DNA from: Phellopilus nigrolimitatus
Taxonomy: Eukaryota > Basidiomycota > Agaricomycetes > Hymenochaetales > Hymenochaetaceae
DNA: 64,000 nucleotides
Direction: 5' to 3'
Assembly (NCBI GenBank): GCA_021029095.1
Contig: JAJOHG010000006.1
Coordinates: forward strand, 310,001 to 374,000
Below, in pieces: positions 31,409 to 41,988 of this stretch. The notes under the pieces were generated by a model. The model ran no database searches. It had not been told where the DNA came from and saw nothing but the letters and a program-made list of their open reading frames with translations. Each line of letters starts with the position of its first letter. The first letter of the stretch is position 1. Position numbers and translations under genes: made by a program.

Positions 31409-32688
31409 ATGGCTCCTAACGGTACCAACGGAAATCACCACCTTGTGCGTGGCCTCAAAGCCGGCATATACGCCCCTATCCCGACATTCTTCCTCCCCGA
31501 CAATGAGGAGCTTGGTACGCTGAAATTTACACCAGAAATGTATGCTACAAGCTGTTGACAATTGTACGTAGATCTGCCGTCGTTCGAGGGACACGTCGTA
31601 CGCGTCGCCAAGGCCGGCGTTTGGCCTCTTCTCAGCGGCTCCATGGGCGAAGCCCACCACCTTTCCCATTCAGAGCGCAGCGCCTTAATTAGAGCAGCTC
31701 GCAAAGCCCTCGACGCTACCGGGCTCACTGATGTGCCGGTTATCGCCGGCGTAGGCGCAGGCGCGACGCGCGAGGTCATCGAGCTCTCGCGAGAGGCCGC
31801 GGAGGCCGGCGCGGACGCGACTATCGCAATACTTAGCGGGTACTATGCGGGCGCGCTCGCGAGCGACCGCAAGGCTCTGAAGGCATTCTGGACGGAGGTC
31901 GCAGAGAAAAGCCCGCTACCAGTCATAATTTACAATTGTAAGTTGTCGCACACCCGTTTAGTCTGCCTTCCTTCGGTCTAATCGCGTCTCTACAGACCCC
32001 GGCGCCGCTGGCGGAATCGATCTAGACTCTGAACTTATCACCGAGCTGGCCAGTGAGAGCCCGAATCTCGCGGGCGTCAAGCTAACGTGGGTGCCCGCTC
32101 GAAGCTATTGCATGCTGCTCCTGATTCTAATTCCCCCGCCCCTCCAGATGCGGCAATGTCGGAAAGCTCACGCGCGTTTGTGCTACCGTTTCCGAGGCAT
32201 CTTTTGCTGATCAGTTCCCGCGCAAGAACGCGGCCTTCCCCTTCCTCGTCCTCGGCGGCTTTGTCGACTTCCTCCTCCCTTCGGCCTTCGTAAATGCCCA
32301 CGGTGCCATCACGGGACTCGGAAATGTCGCTCCCGTGCGTCTTGCTAATATTATTGCACTTTATTTTTTTCTCTTCTTTGCGCTCACTGTTTTTACTCAG
32401 TACACTCTCGCGAAGCTTTACACGCTCAGCGAAGCTGCACTTGCTGACCCGTCGGTGCTTCCGGAGGCACGACGACTGCAGGCCATCGCCTCCCGCGCAG
32501 ATGCAACGATCGCCAAGGCCGGTGTCGCGGGTACGAAATTCCTCCTCGAGAAACTGTACGGCTATGGCGGCGCTCCGCGACGGCCGCTGCACGCCATCGA
32601 CACTGGCGCGGGTGAGAAGCTCTTCGCGCACCCTGACACACGCGCACTTGTCGCCGTTGAACGCGAGCTCAGCGGAAAGAGCCAATGA
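31409..32688 (+). CDS. DapA-family (dihydrodipicolinate synthase-like) aldolase
   Basis: Start is the ATG at 31409 (MAPNGTNGNHHL). Four exons: to about 31515, 31562-31937, 31995-32088 and 32147 onward with a further intron near 32333-32399; stop TGA at 32688. Joins are in phase (NEEL to DLPSFEGHVV; VIIYN to YPGAAGG; GVKLT to CGNVGK; NVAP to YTLAKLYTL). Length is about 310-320 residues, normal for the family. Landmarks are LLSGSMGEAHHLSH, VPVIAGVGAGATRE, the catalytic Tyr in IIYNYPG and the Schiff-base Lys in AGVKLTCGN. Members cleave or form 2-keto acids through a Lys-pyruvate Schiff base in a TIM barrel. In fungi the closest characterised relatives are sugar-acid aldolases such as the galacturonate-pathway 3-deoxy-hexulosonate aldolase and hydroxy-oxoglutarate aldolases. 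The exact substrate cannot be read from sequence. It is probably cytosolic, as no signal peptide is seen. Confidence 0.85.
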
Positions 32689-33659
32689 GCGTCTCCAGCG
32701 CGGCCGTTCTTTACGCGCCCATAAATATATTTGAGAGCTAGAGCACGCTGTAGAGCGAAGGCGAGGGAGTGGCGCCCGGACTTGGCACTCGAACTATCGA
32801 TGAATCGCGGTGACGTCGACGCTGCCGCGTTCGGTGGGGTGGAAGCGGGTCAGACTGAGCTACAAATTAATTCAAACATTGTACTATTTTATTTCGGACC
32901 TCCTGTGAAGGCATACATGTAACATCTCGAGGATCTGTTCCGGATCCTAAATACATCGCATCAGCTGGAGTCTCGCCGGACCGGAGACTGAAGTATTGAA
33001 TACTCTTATCGGGCTCGCGACATAAAGCGCGTATGCCATCGAAACCGTGACCACGGCTCACCAGTCAAGTGAGATTGCAACAGCTCGTCATGAGCACACC
33101 GGCCAAGACAAGGCAGTGTACTTCGGGCCAAGATATTTCTGAGCGCGTCATGCGTGCACGTTCACGTGAAGAGTCCCAGGGTGACAGTCGGCAGCAGGCA
33201 GCAGGCATAGAAGGAAGAGGTAATTCCGTTTTCATCGGAAGCCGTACTATACGACAAGCGGAGGCGGATATACCCAGGGAATCACAGTAGACTAGCAATA
33301 CAGAAGTGTTTTTTTTTTCGATTCTAGATTTGGCGGCAGCCCCTCCTTTTTGGGTGCATAGTCAGCCACTAAGCCACAAGTTTGTACTTACATAAGTGAT
33401 TTGCCACCGGTGAGAAAGCGGACCGGGATGATAATACAATTTCAAACCAACACGCGGTATATCTCCACCAAAGGAAGACATAAGTACATAAAAACGTTCA
33501 CATATTTGGTTTTGCTAAGTTCTACACTCAGAGGAATGAGGTATTCCACCAACGAAGTTGCTTTAATTTTACATGAGCGATTGGAGTAAGACCGCAACCC
33601 GCCGGCTGACCAAAATGTATAAACAAGCCCATAGCTCACCAATACAGACAACTATAATT
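32689..33659. other. Intergenic between aldolase and U6
   Basis: No gene supported. It has a poly-T run at 33308-33318 and a TATAAAC element at 33618-33624, suitably placed to serve as the U6 promoter TATA. Confidence 0.5.
33618..33624 (+). promoter_or_regulatory. Candidate TATA box of U6 (RNA polymerase III)
   Basis: TATAAAC lies 42 bp before the conserved U6 5' hairpin. If the transcript starts a little upstream of the hairpin, at about 33645, the spacing is that of a classical type 3 promoter. Confidence 0.5.
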
Positions 33660-33683
33660 GTCCCCTTCGGGGTGACATACGAA

Positions 33684-33714
<31 letters not shown>

Positions 33715-33763
33715 GGCCCCTGCACAAGGATGACACGCTTTTCAGAGTGGAATGCACTTCGGT
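33660..33763 (+). ncRNA. U6: U6 spliceosomal snRNA
   Basis: The 5' hairpin GTCCCCTTCGGGGTGAC is followed by the near-invariant U6 core AATTGGAACGATACAGAGAA, GATTAGCATGGCCCC and TGCACAAGGATGACACGC. This includes the ACAGAGA box that pairs with the 5' splice site and the AGC triad. The 3' domain after ACACGC (33739 onward) does not follow the plant or animal sequence and has TTTT inside it at 33739-33742. A second T-run at 33784-33787 could be the polymerase III terminator, so the true end may lie between 33763 and 33787. U6 is the catalytic RNA of the spliceosome and fits the intron-dense genes around it. Confidence 0.92.
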
Positions 33764-34119
33764 GCACAATATTTATTGCTTCATTTTGCTCTGAGCCTCG
33801 AGATCTTCATGCTTTGTATCCTTTTATACCTCAGAAATATCTGATGTTTTTCAATAGTTCAGCTGCACTCTTGATAGACGATTCTGAAGGCGCCAATAAA
33901 TATTATGCATTGTAAAAATACAGTAAGTGTAAGGTTGCTTGACAAAATACATGTCGTTCATGATGGTCATCTAGACGAAAAAAGAGCTGGACTATGATTC
34001 TTCTACTAGACTCGAGAAAAATTGGTCGAAAGCGGGAAAGAGCATATGCGCGCGTTCAAGCGGGCGCTCTTCACCCTCGGCACTACTCAGGCAAGGTGCC
34101 ACACCCCTCAGACCCGTGC

Positions 34120-36177
34120 TCAACGTCGCACGTCTGAGCCCAGAAGTGCCTGCTCCTCCTCCTGCAGCACTGAGGCACTGCGGCTGCGTGTATACGCTGG
34201 AACGCGCGCGCCGGATAGCGAACGGCCGTGAGCGGACGGAGCGTGCACATGGGTGCTGCCCTGTTTGGGGAGGTGTGCATGCGAGCCTGCGCGAGAGCGC
34301 GAGTACGGTGGGCGACGGCGGTCGTGGCCAGGTCTCGGGCGGTAAATTAGAGATTGCGCGACGATAGTCACGTCGAAGAGGAGCGTGCCACCCGAGCCAA
34401 GAAGGTATCTACATATGAAAACGTGTCAGACATGAATGGATTGAAGTACCAGTGAGACTCACGGTATACTTTCCAGTATGAACGCGGTGGAAGCGGGCTG
34501 AGGTTGGAACATCATTGGCGATGTCAGAATGGAAAGGACATAGAATGTGTTGCCCAGAAATGCGAAGATGAAAAGATACATCGAGAGGCCTTCGACGCTC
34601 TTGCGAACGAACTGCGGAATGAACAAACAAATAAATTAGTGGTTCTTCTTCTTCTACTCGAAGATGGCGCGTAAGAAATCGGACGCACGTTCTTCCAGAT
34701 CTGAGGTAACCGCGAAGTCAAATAGAGCGTCGTGCACATCCACGCAAAGATGCGGCCAATGACACGTTCTGACGAAGATTCTGGTGGCGGTTCGGATTCT
34801 GCTGTTTGATGAGACAGCGACTCAGTGACGGTCGAAAAGTGGACCGCTTCAAGAGATCCTTCTGAGTGTATTCCGTCTGAACCGGAATTCAAGTCAAGAT
34901 GTATAGTCTGAGCAACGATCTCCTTTGAAAGCACAACTCCTCTTGCATTCAAAGGTGATGCGATATCGAGACCTTGTTTCGGCCCAGATAGCGTTCCTAT
35001 TCCGAATAAAGCCCATGCACCCAAGAAAACAAGTCCGACGTTGCGATGACTGGCCCTTGAACTCCTTCGATCTGCCGTACCACCCTTCGACACAGTCCGA
35101 CTTCGCAACCCGCCCTGCCCTTCCAGATCCTCGTCATCCAACGGAGAGTCCACAACCTGCCGCTGCCGTGGTCGCCCCCGAGCAGCAGCGGCGCCTTCCA
35201 CCTGACCTCCATCGACTCCGTCACCGAAGTCTGCATCGGAGCTCGACGGTATCAATGACGAGCGCATCGTGATAATCGGCGACAACGATGCGCGTGCACT
35301 GGCTCCAGTCCGCGTCTGGCTCGCGCTTCCGCCTCGACCGCCATGCCGCTCCTGGCTCCACGACACGCGTTTCCGGCCGCCTTCCGAGTGGAAGCTGTCG
35401 GCAAGCGCTGCGAGCGCATCCTCGTCTACCTCATCCTCCGCCTCCTCCGCCTCGCTTCGCGTGATGCTTGTGCTTCGTCTACGGTGCGCAGGCCGCTGCG
35501 ACCCGTCGACTGGAGTTTTTGCGTTCCCGTGAAGCTCTTCCTCTGAGGCAGCCAAGGCAGCAGCGATGGCTACGTTCGCGGCGGCATTCGAGAGCTCGCG
35601 ATAATGATGATCGTGCTCCGACGAAAATCTCCTTCCATAAGAGCTGTACCGCTGGGACGGCGAAGACTCCAGAAGTCCCGGGGACGGCGTCGGTGTCAAC
35701 GATCCATAATAGAAGTATTGGCTGAATAGCATAAAATCCACCGAGACGAAGTACGTGGCAAGAATTGTCTAGATTCATTCGATATATAAGGACTCTGATG
35801 ATCAGCGTTGATCAGAGCTCACCTGGAACGGGAGTTGATGAGTGAGGAGACATCCTATGAGATTGGTGATGTCGCCTTAGAGAAGCAGAATGACATGTTA
35901 ATTCAATGATCTTCATGAAGTAGCTGCGCGCGACTGCAGAACGCACCGAGGAGCCAGTTGAAAAGAAACGGTAACGCAAGGCCGTCACACGATTGTCTTC
36001 TCACATTTTCGAGGACTTGCCTGTGCCACGAACGATGAGCAAAGCTCGCGCCAATCATTCGCAAGAGGCGTGCTCGAAGGCGCAATGCAAGTGATAAATT
36101 ACTTACGGGAATTGTGCTCCCAGCCAGCAGCCTATGGAAGCCCATCCCAAGAGATCGCTGACAGTGCCAGAGCCCAT
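34120..36177 (-). CDS. PQ-loop vacuolar cationic amino-acid transporter (Ypq1-like)
   Basis: Start is the ATG at 36177 (MGSGTVSDLLGWASIGCWL). Exons join in phase: GAQFP to QVLENVRRQSCDGLALPFLF, then the G-D-I-T-N-L motif (LLGDITNLIGCLLTHQLPF, near 35870-35825), then a large exon 35741-34700, then FVRKSVEGLSMYLFIFAFLG, then YLLGSGGTLLFDVTIVAQSL to the stop at 34120. Two PQ-loop repeats are complete, with PQ dipeptides in QFPQVLEN and SRLPQIWKN. Between them is a Ser/Arg-rich cytosolic loop of about 200 residues and a helix (VGLVFLGAWALFGIGTL). About seven transmembrane segments are expected. The yeast Ypq1-3 and animal PQLC2 proteins move Lys, Arg or His across the vacuole or lysosome membrane. 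The central loop is where regulation by phosphorylation or ubiquitin would be expected; that is inference. Confidence 0.88.
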
Positions 36178-36546
36178 TGTGCTCGTCGTTGAGAACGACG
36201 AGAACGGCGACGTTGACTTAAGGAGCTTGTTCGCGACCCCGGTGCACACGACCACTCATCGTCGGCAATGTCCGGTTTGGGCGCCGGGCCCAACACAAAA
36301 GCGTACGGTTCTCTTCATCCTGCAGCTTCATCATCATGCTTTCCGAAACGCCGGATTCCCTCTGTGCGGTCAGTACGCACATTGACAACTTCATATGCAT
36401 TGTACATTTCAATGTCATTACATGACCCTTACTTCATAGAAATCTAAGGTAATCAAGAGCAGTATCAAGCAATCCAATCATTGAGTAACCTTGTTTGACA
36501 AGGCAGCGCGTTTTGAAGAAATAATTACCTGGCCAATTCTCGAGTT

Positions 36547-37972
36547 CTATTTTTCTGGCGCCCCTCCGACAATTTCGATTTTCTCCATGATTTCGCGCTC
36601 CCACTCGCGCCAACCATCCGCATCTGGTTCCTCGTTTCCTCCATCCTCGAGTGCGCGTGCAAAGATTTCCCACGGAACGCACTCCTTTTCCTCTTGCTCC
36701 TCTTTCTTTTCTTCGGCTGTTTCGTCAGGTTCACCGACATTCTCCTTCGAGATTTCTGCACTTGCAGAAATGGAGTCCGAAGCTATGACAGGTGTGGACG
36801 TGTTGGATGATGGCCCGAGAGCAAAGCGACCCTGGCGCGAGCGGGTGAGGGTGACGACGTGTGCCGCGGACCCCAGCGCGTGTCCAAGGTCGTGCGCAAT
36901 GCTCCGGACGTACGTCCCGCCCGACACGCGCATAGTCAGCACAAACGCAGGGGGAACGTCCAAAACGCCCGCATCGGCACTGTCGCCAATCGCGACGCCT
37001 TCGACAGCTTTGCTGCTAGCCGATAAATCCTCAGGCTCGTCCCGGATCACCGCATCCGCCGAGATCTCCACGCCTCGCAACGCCTTCTCCATCTTCTCCC
37101 TTTCCTCGTCTGAGAATTTCTTTTCTGGGAAGCGGTAAGTATGTTCAGATGCGGGGATCCAGTGCGTGAGTTCGAGGGAATGCACAGTGACGGCACGCCG
37201 CTCGATCGGCCGAGGAAGAGGCGTACCCGAGCGTGCATACTCGTAAAGCGGCTTGCCATTCATTTTTAGTGCAGAAAAACTAGTTGTTAATCGAGATATT
37301 AATAACGGGAAAATGTAAATTCGAGGATAAAACGCACATTGGTGGCGTCTGTTGGATTTGTCCGCGGAATTGTTCGAGAGCCGCTTCGAGCTTTTCCCGA
37401 GTAACCTGGCGCCATGGAGCTACGCGAACCTGCATACCTTCACTGTCATACGTGTCGGTTTCGCAGCCCAGAAGACACGTCGTCCTATATTCCTTAAAAC
37501 GTTTCATATAAAACGGAAAGAGGGTTCACTGCATATTCGACTACGCACCTTGACGCAGTCTAAGAATTCACCCAGTTTCTTCGTTCCTTTCCCAACCCCA
37601 ACAACTAGTAGCACACCAGTTCAGCCTTCAATCCGAAAATTTGCTCGCATAATTACCAAGAACTCCGTCTGCTAACGGGTCCAGTGTCCCTCCCTGGCCA
37701 ATTTTCGCCTCGAAGTCTCTGCCTTTTCCCTTCCTTCTCTTTCCTTTCCCTCTATCCTTCCCCTTTTCCCCGTCTTCACCCGCGTCATCATCTTTACTCT
37801 TCGTGTACAGCTTCTCCGCGTTGATCGAGGCATATTTAGAGTCGATAAAAAGACGCGAAGCAGAGACGAGACGCTTAAGATCGTTGATGACCGACATGGA
37901 GGACGGTCCAGACGGCTTGCTGATTCCAAAAAGCGCAGAAACTGGCAGCTGAGGGAAAGTAACCTTAGGCAT
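36547..37972 (-). CDS. PUS4: tRNA pseudouridine-55 synthase (TruB/PUS4 family)
   Basis: I choose the ATG at 37972 (MPKVTFPQL) because homology begins there; an in-frame ATG at 38059 exists. Exons: 37972 to about 37665, then VVGVGKGTKKLGEFLDCV (about 37609-37552), then EYRTTCLLGCETDTYDSEG, then the main exon to the stop at 36547. The catalytic motif GGTLDPLADGVL holds the essential Asp near residue 110. Later landmarks are the R-T-T and T-D-T-Y-D motifs, YSALKMNGKPLYEYAR spanning a splice, and VSGGTYVRSIAHDLG. The family converts U55 of tRNA to pseudouridine in the T loop. The protein is about 410-420 residues, long for bacteria but normal for fungi because of a Lys/Gly-rich insert (KGKRRKGKG) and an acidic Glu/Lys tail. 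Mitochondrial and nuclear forms are made from one gene in yeast; I see no clear presequence. Confidence 0.9.
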
Positions 37973-38142
37973 TTTTTCATACAGTTGCCGGACAGTTGAA
38001 GGAAAGTGAAAAAATGCCGAAGAAACGCACGATTGGTCGATGAGCGGTGAACGTGACAAACGCGAATGACAAATATTCGTCGCGACGCGTCACACTCTGA
38101 TTTCAGGAACAAGTCGACCACTCACCTTTCCAGCGCTTCAGC

Positions 38143-38536
38143 ATGGCCATCTCTAAACTGGCCACTGAGAAAAAACCCAGTCACGTTCTGAGCTGGAAAG
38201 TTCAGTTTGGTGCTCGATTTGCATGTGAAAATCTTTTCTTGTACTTTTCAAAGGTTGTGTCAGACCCGTCATGATTTCGGTGAAGGCAAAGTCGGAGTCC
38301 TCGACACACAAGAACTTATGAAGCTGTTAGCCCAAGCTTTACGGGATCTCGGAAGAGGCGATGACACTCGGGCTACTACTGACTATACCACTCGTGCTCC
38401 ACGGCCTGTTCTCGATATCAGCGTTAATTCTCGACATTTGAAAATCAGGATACCACCGACTTCTCTATCACCGGGAGCATCATTGGCTAGCAGTCTAACA
38501 GATTTTCGTGGGTCACAGCTTACAACAAGATCATAA
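38143..38536 (+). CDS. Small hypothetical protein divergent from PUS4
   Basis: A possible two-exon gene. The first exon starts at the ATG at 38143 (MAISKLATEKKPSHVLSWK). The second reads LCQTRHDFGEGKVGVLDTQE and continues LMKLLAQALRDLGRGD to a stop at 38536. I could not find a splice that joins them in phase without doubt. I do not recognise the protein; there is no signal peptide or membrane segment. It begins 170 bp from the PUS4 start, so the two would share a promoter region. Confidence 0.3.
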
Positions 38537-39692
38537 TGATGAATGAGATGGCATTCCTTTGCTTCGTGCCGCTCCTTGTTTTAACTGATCCCCTCGGCAT
38601 TCACTGTTGTCAATTTGACTGCACTTCACTTTACATCGGTAAGCAATATTTTACTCTCTAACTGTATGGCTAATTTGGACGTACTGAAGAAAGCATAGTT
38701 CTCAGTTTCTGATACTCTTTTGATGAGCGTCGCACAAACACGTACATGCCTTCCTTTCCGCTGAGCTCCCGAAGTCTGCAAAGTGTTTTTCATCAAGTTC
38801 GCTGCACTCACATGCTCACCCGCATGCGCCGTGCATCCGAATTTTCACGCAACCGTCGCAACAGATCTGAAGGTTGCTTGAATATAACTCAATTTGCAGT
38901 ACCTGCTTACATGTGACGCCGTTATCAAGTAGTCAGTGAAAAAATTGATACTATCATGCCTGATTATAGCCTGTGCAGTGATTGTCAGGAGGATAGATGC
39001 TGGGCCTGCAGGAGTCAGGAACTCTTTCAGAGATTATCGTGTAAATATCTTCCGAGTTTGCCGTCGGCACATTACCGTTCAGGTTTGACTCGCCATTCTA
39101 TGTTCTTTCAGCTTAGTCGGTCCCTTAATTACTTGCGGGGTTTCCTAAATGCTCAGCTATACCAGCAGATCTTGCGCAACCGTAGAGAATGCCATGTTAT
39201 GTATAGGTTGTGAACGCAGGCTGTCAATCCGGTTTATGCACGAACGAACAGGCGGAACAGCCCATCTGCCAATGTAATACAAGCGACGGAAAAGTAGAAC
39301 GCGATCCATCAAGATCAATATATTTGATCTGCCTGCACGGACCCAGCTGACTCCAGGGCGACATGTCCGTCCCTGGTCATCAAGCACCGCCGCCGTACAT
39401 TTTCCGACCATCCCGATAATCAATTGAATAACAAGTTTCGACGCTCAGAGCGCTGCTCATTTCTGTAATAAAGTACGCTTCAAATTAATTTTGAGGTTTT
39501 TTTCTTTTTTCTTTTTGGAAGTTCCGCTTGACGCCGTACCTGATCGAGCGCCTTTCCGTTTCGGGCAGCCATCAAGCACAGCCCCCGACGGCGCTTCCAC
39601 AAGGCATTTGAGGACTGGAGTCTGCAGGGCAGGATAAGTTCGTTTCCGCCCGCCATCATCCCCGCTGAAGCCTGAGCCCGCTGCACCAGACG
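38537..39692. other. Intergenic
   Basis: About 1.15 kb with only short frames and no supported gene. Confidence 0.5.
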
Positions 39693-41100
39693 ATGTTGGA
39701 CGGTCTTCTCCTCGTCGCTCTCGCACTCGCTGGTCTGCATGGTGCGAATGCCCAGATCTCGAGCAACGCGACGTGCTTGCCCTCCTGGGCCGACGTACGT
39801 TTAGCGCCGTATTTCACGCTTTAGACCGTGCTTACAGACTGCATCATTGGTAGCTGTACAACTCAAAAGGTCAGAGTCCATGTCTGGTTGCGGCCTATCT
39901 GGCAGCTGCTTGCAACGGTGGTCGTAAGTTTATTCTCTATACATCCTTGAGATCGCTGTTCTCATTGCATCTACGTAGAATACAGCGTCAGCGCGATTGA
40001 GAAAGGCCAACACTATATTGGCCCTACGGCAGACCTCGTTACCCCGTGTTTATGCAGCAGCGTCACGTACATGATGATGGGAGCGTGTAGTACCTGCCAA
40101 AACACGACAGTTATCACGTACGTTCTTACCGTTATAAAATGCGTTTACTACGTCTTGGACTTGAGGTCAAGGAGTGGTAAATGCATAATAAATAGTATTA
40201 TCAAATCCTTACCGGTACAACTTCAGCTGGGAGGACTGGTCATCCGCCTGCTCGGATGTTTATTTTGATACGTGAGTCAGTTCCAATCATTTGTTTGTCT
40301 ACGTCTAACGCCGCGCCTAGCTACCCGGAGGATATAAACCAAGACACTGCCGTGCCTGGGTGGGCATTCGAAAATGTCACTGCAAGTAACGATATATTTA
40401 ATCCGTCAAATGCGCTGAGTGACAATGGTGCGTCTATCTTTCATTACTATTGTCAACGACCCATTTATCCTCCTCATAGCGCCAGAGTCAACAGCAACGC
40501 GTTCCCAGACAACGCAAACAGGAACGGGTACCAACGCGTTCAATAGCGCAACGGCTACGTCGCCTGTCGGAGGTAGTAATGGTTCCTCCGGGTCCAGTGG
40601 CACCAACGCAGGCGCTATCGCAGGCGGGGTCGTTGGCGGAGTCGTTGGTGCCGCGCTCATCGCGCTCGGTGTGTTTTTCCTTCTGCGCCACCAGAGAAAC
40701 CAGCACACCCGTGTCATCGGCGGCGGCGCGGGCACGGACCTCGCCTCCTCACCATACGACGGCCCGAGCCCCGGTGGGCAGCACTCGCCGCTCATGGGCC
40801 AGAAGGAAGAGTATACGATGCCGGTGCCCTACACGCCGCACGCGGTGGGCTATGACCAGACGAGCCCGATGCCTCAGCCGAAGCTCTACGTGCGTTCTCA
40901 ATATTATCCTCCGCTCTTCTTGATGCTGACGAACTCTGAGCAATCAGGACCCGAATGATCCGTCCACTTTCCCTACGTCGCCGGCACCAGCGTTGATCAA
41001 CAACCAGATGACTGGGCAGACGTACACCTCAAACTACCCACCGCCGGGCATCGCTCCCGGCAACGCCAGCGGCATGTATCGGGGTGTTGCTGAGGTCTGA
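39693..41100 (+). CDS. Signal-peptide single-pass membrane protein, Cys-rich ectodomain
   Basis: Start is the ATG at 39693. The first 21 residues (MLDGLLLVALALAGLHGANA) are a clear signal peptide. Small exons add a Cys-containing ectodomain: ATCLPSWAD, LYNSKGQSPCLVAAYLAAAC, IGPTADLVTPCLCSSVTYMM, GACSTCQNT, WEDWSSACSD, and DTAVPGWAFENVTASNDIF. A Ser/Thr/Gly-rich stalk follows, then one hydrophobic helix (AIAGGVVGGVVGAALIALG) with a basic stop-transfer RHQR, then a Pro/Tyr-rich cytosolic tail ending at TGA 41098-41100. Donors are GTACGT, GTAAGT, GTGAGT and GTGCGT. I recognise the layout as a common agaricomycete cell-surface family with conserved Cys pairs and no assigned function. A role in cell-wall sensing is only a guess based on topology. 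Confidence 0.75.
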
Positions 41101-41988
41101 CCACATTTTTTGGGATTGTCCGATACGATTTGAATACTAATTTTCACGCATTGGGTTTGCATGATGGAGACACTGAAAAAACAATATCGTTTCGTAATAT
41201 CGTCGCCTATACTCAATACTCGTATGAACTGCAGTTTTTGCGTCTTATATTTATATTGTATTCCTGTGCCAGCAATCCAGAGGAGATTGCAATTTATACT
41301 TGTGTCGGAGCGAGCTTGCAAGACGATGTTCAACCGAAACTCGATGGTAGCACTATAAACAAACCAAGAATACGATGTCCACCCGACGACGTCTCCGCAC
41401 AAGAAAGAGAAAGAAATTTTGATTACGCAACGGACATAGATACAAGCCCGTGAGATTATACCACATACCGAATCCATGCAATATACATCACACATCCTTC
41501 CCTATCCCAACCCCTTCCTGACTTTAGCCTCTCTGAAAACTGTAAAGCGTTGTCGAAGGGCTAGGTGACCAACAAAATCCACCTCCGCACACGAGTACAG
41601 CAAGGATCGCCAGCCTATAAAGCCCACCGTGTCCTTCTCAGGCCACACATGATGAACGCATCGTCGTAGAGAAGTGTAGACGTTGGAACATGTGGTAAGG
41701 CGGCCTTGATATGTTAAAAGATGAAGAAGACGACGGACGCGAGGCGATTTTAAGGGTTGTGCTTAGGGCCGGCATGTTGAATGCCGGCCCTAATGTGTTT
41801 CTTTATTTTATTCTGTTGCTAAAAATCAATGGAAATCTATAAAGCACTGTTTGCAAAACAATAGCTAGATTTATAATGAACGAAATCCTGTCGTTTTCTG
41901 AGCAAATTCTTCAAGTATACATTGATAGAGAAATCCGGTCTTCTAGTGTTTCACCCCCATTCCCCTATACCATTCCCTGACACCTTTC
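41101..41988. other. Intergenic between convergent genes
   Basis: Holds the 3' ends of the membrane-protein gene (plus) and the NRPS-like gene (minus). At 41765-41795 a short palindromic pair (AGGGCCGGCAT and ATGCCGGCCCT) could act as a hairpin. No gene is supported. Confidence 0.55.

Noticed and set aside
35269..35725. Plus-strand frames over the large exon of the PQ-loop gene
   Set aside because: They are antisense to an exon whose joins to conserved PQ-loop segments are clear.
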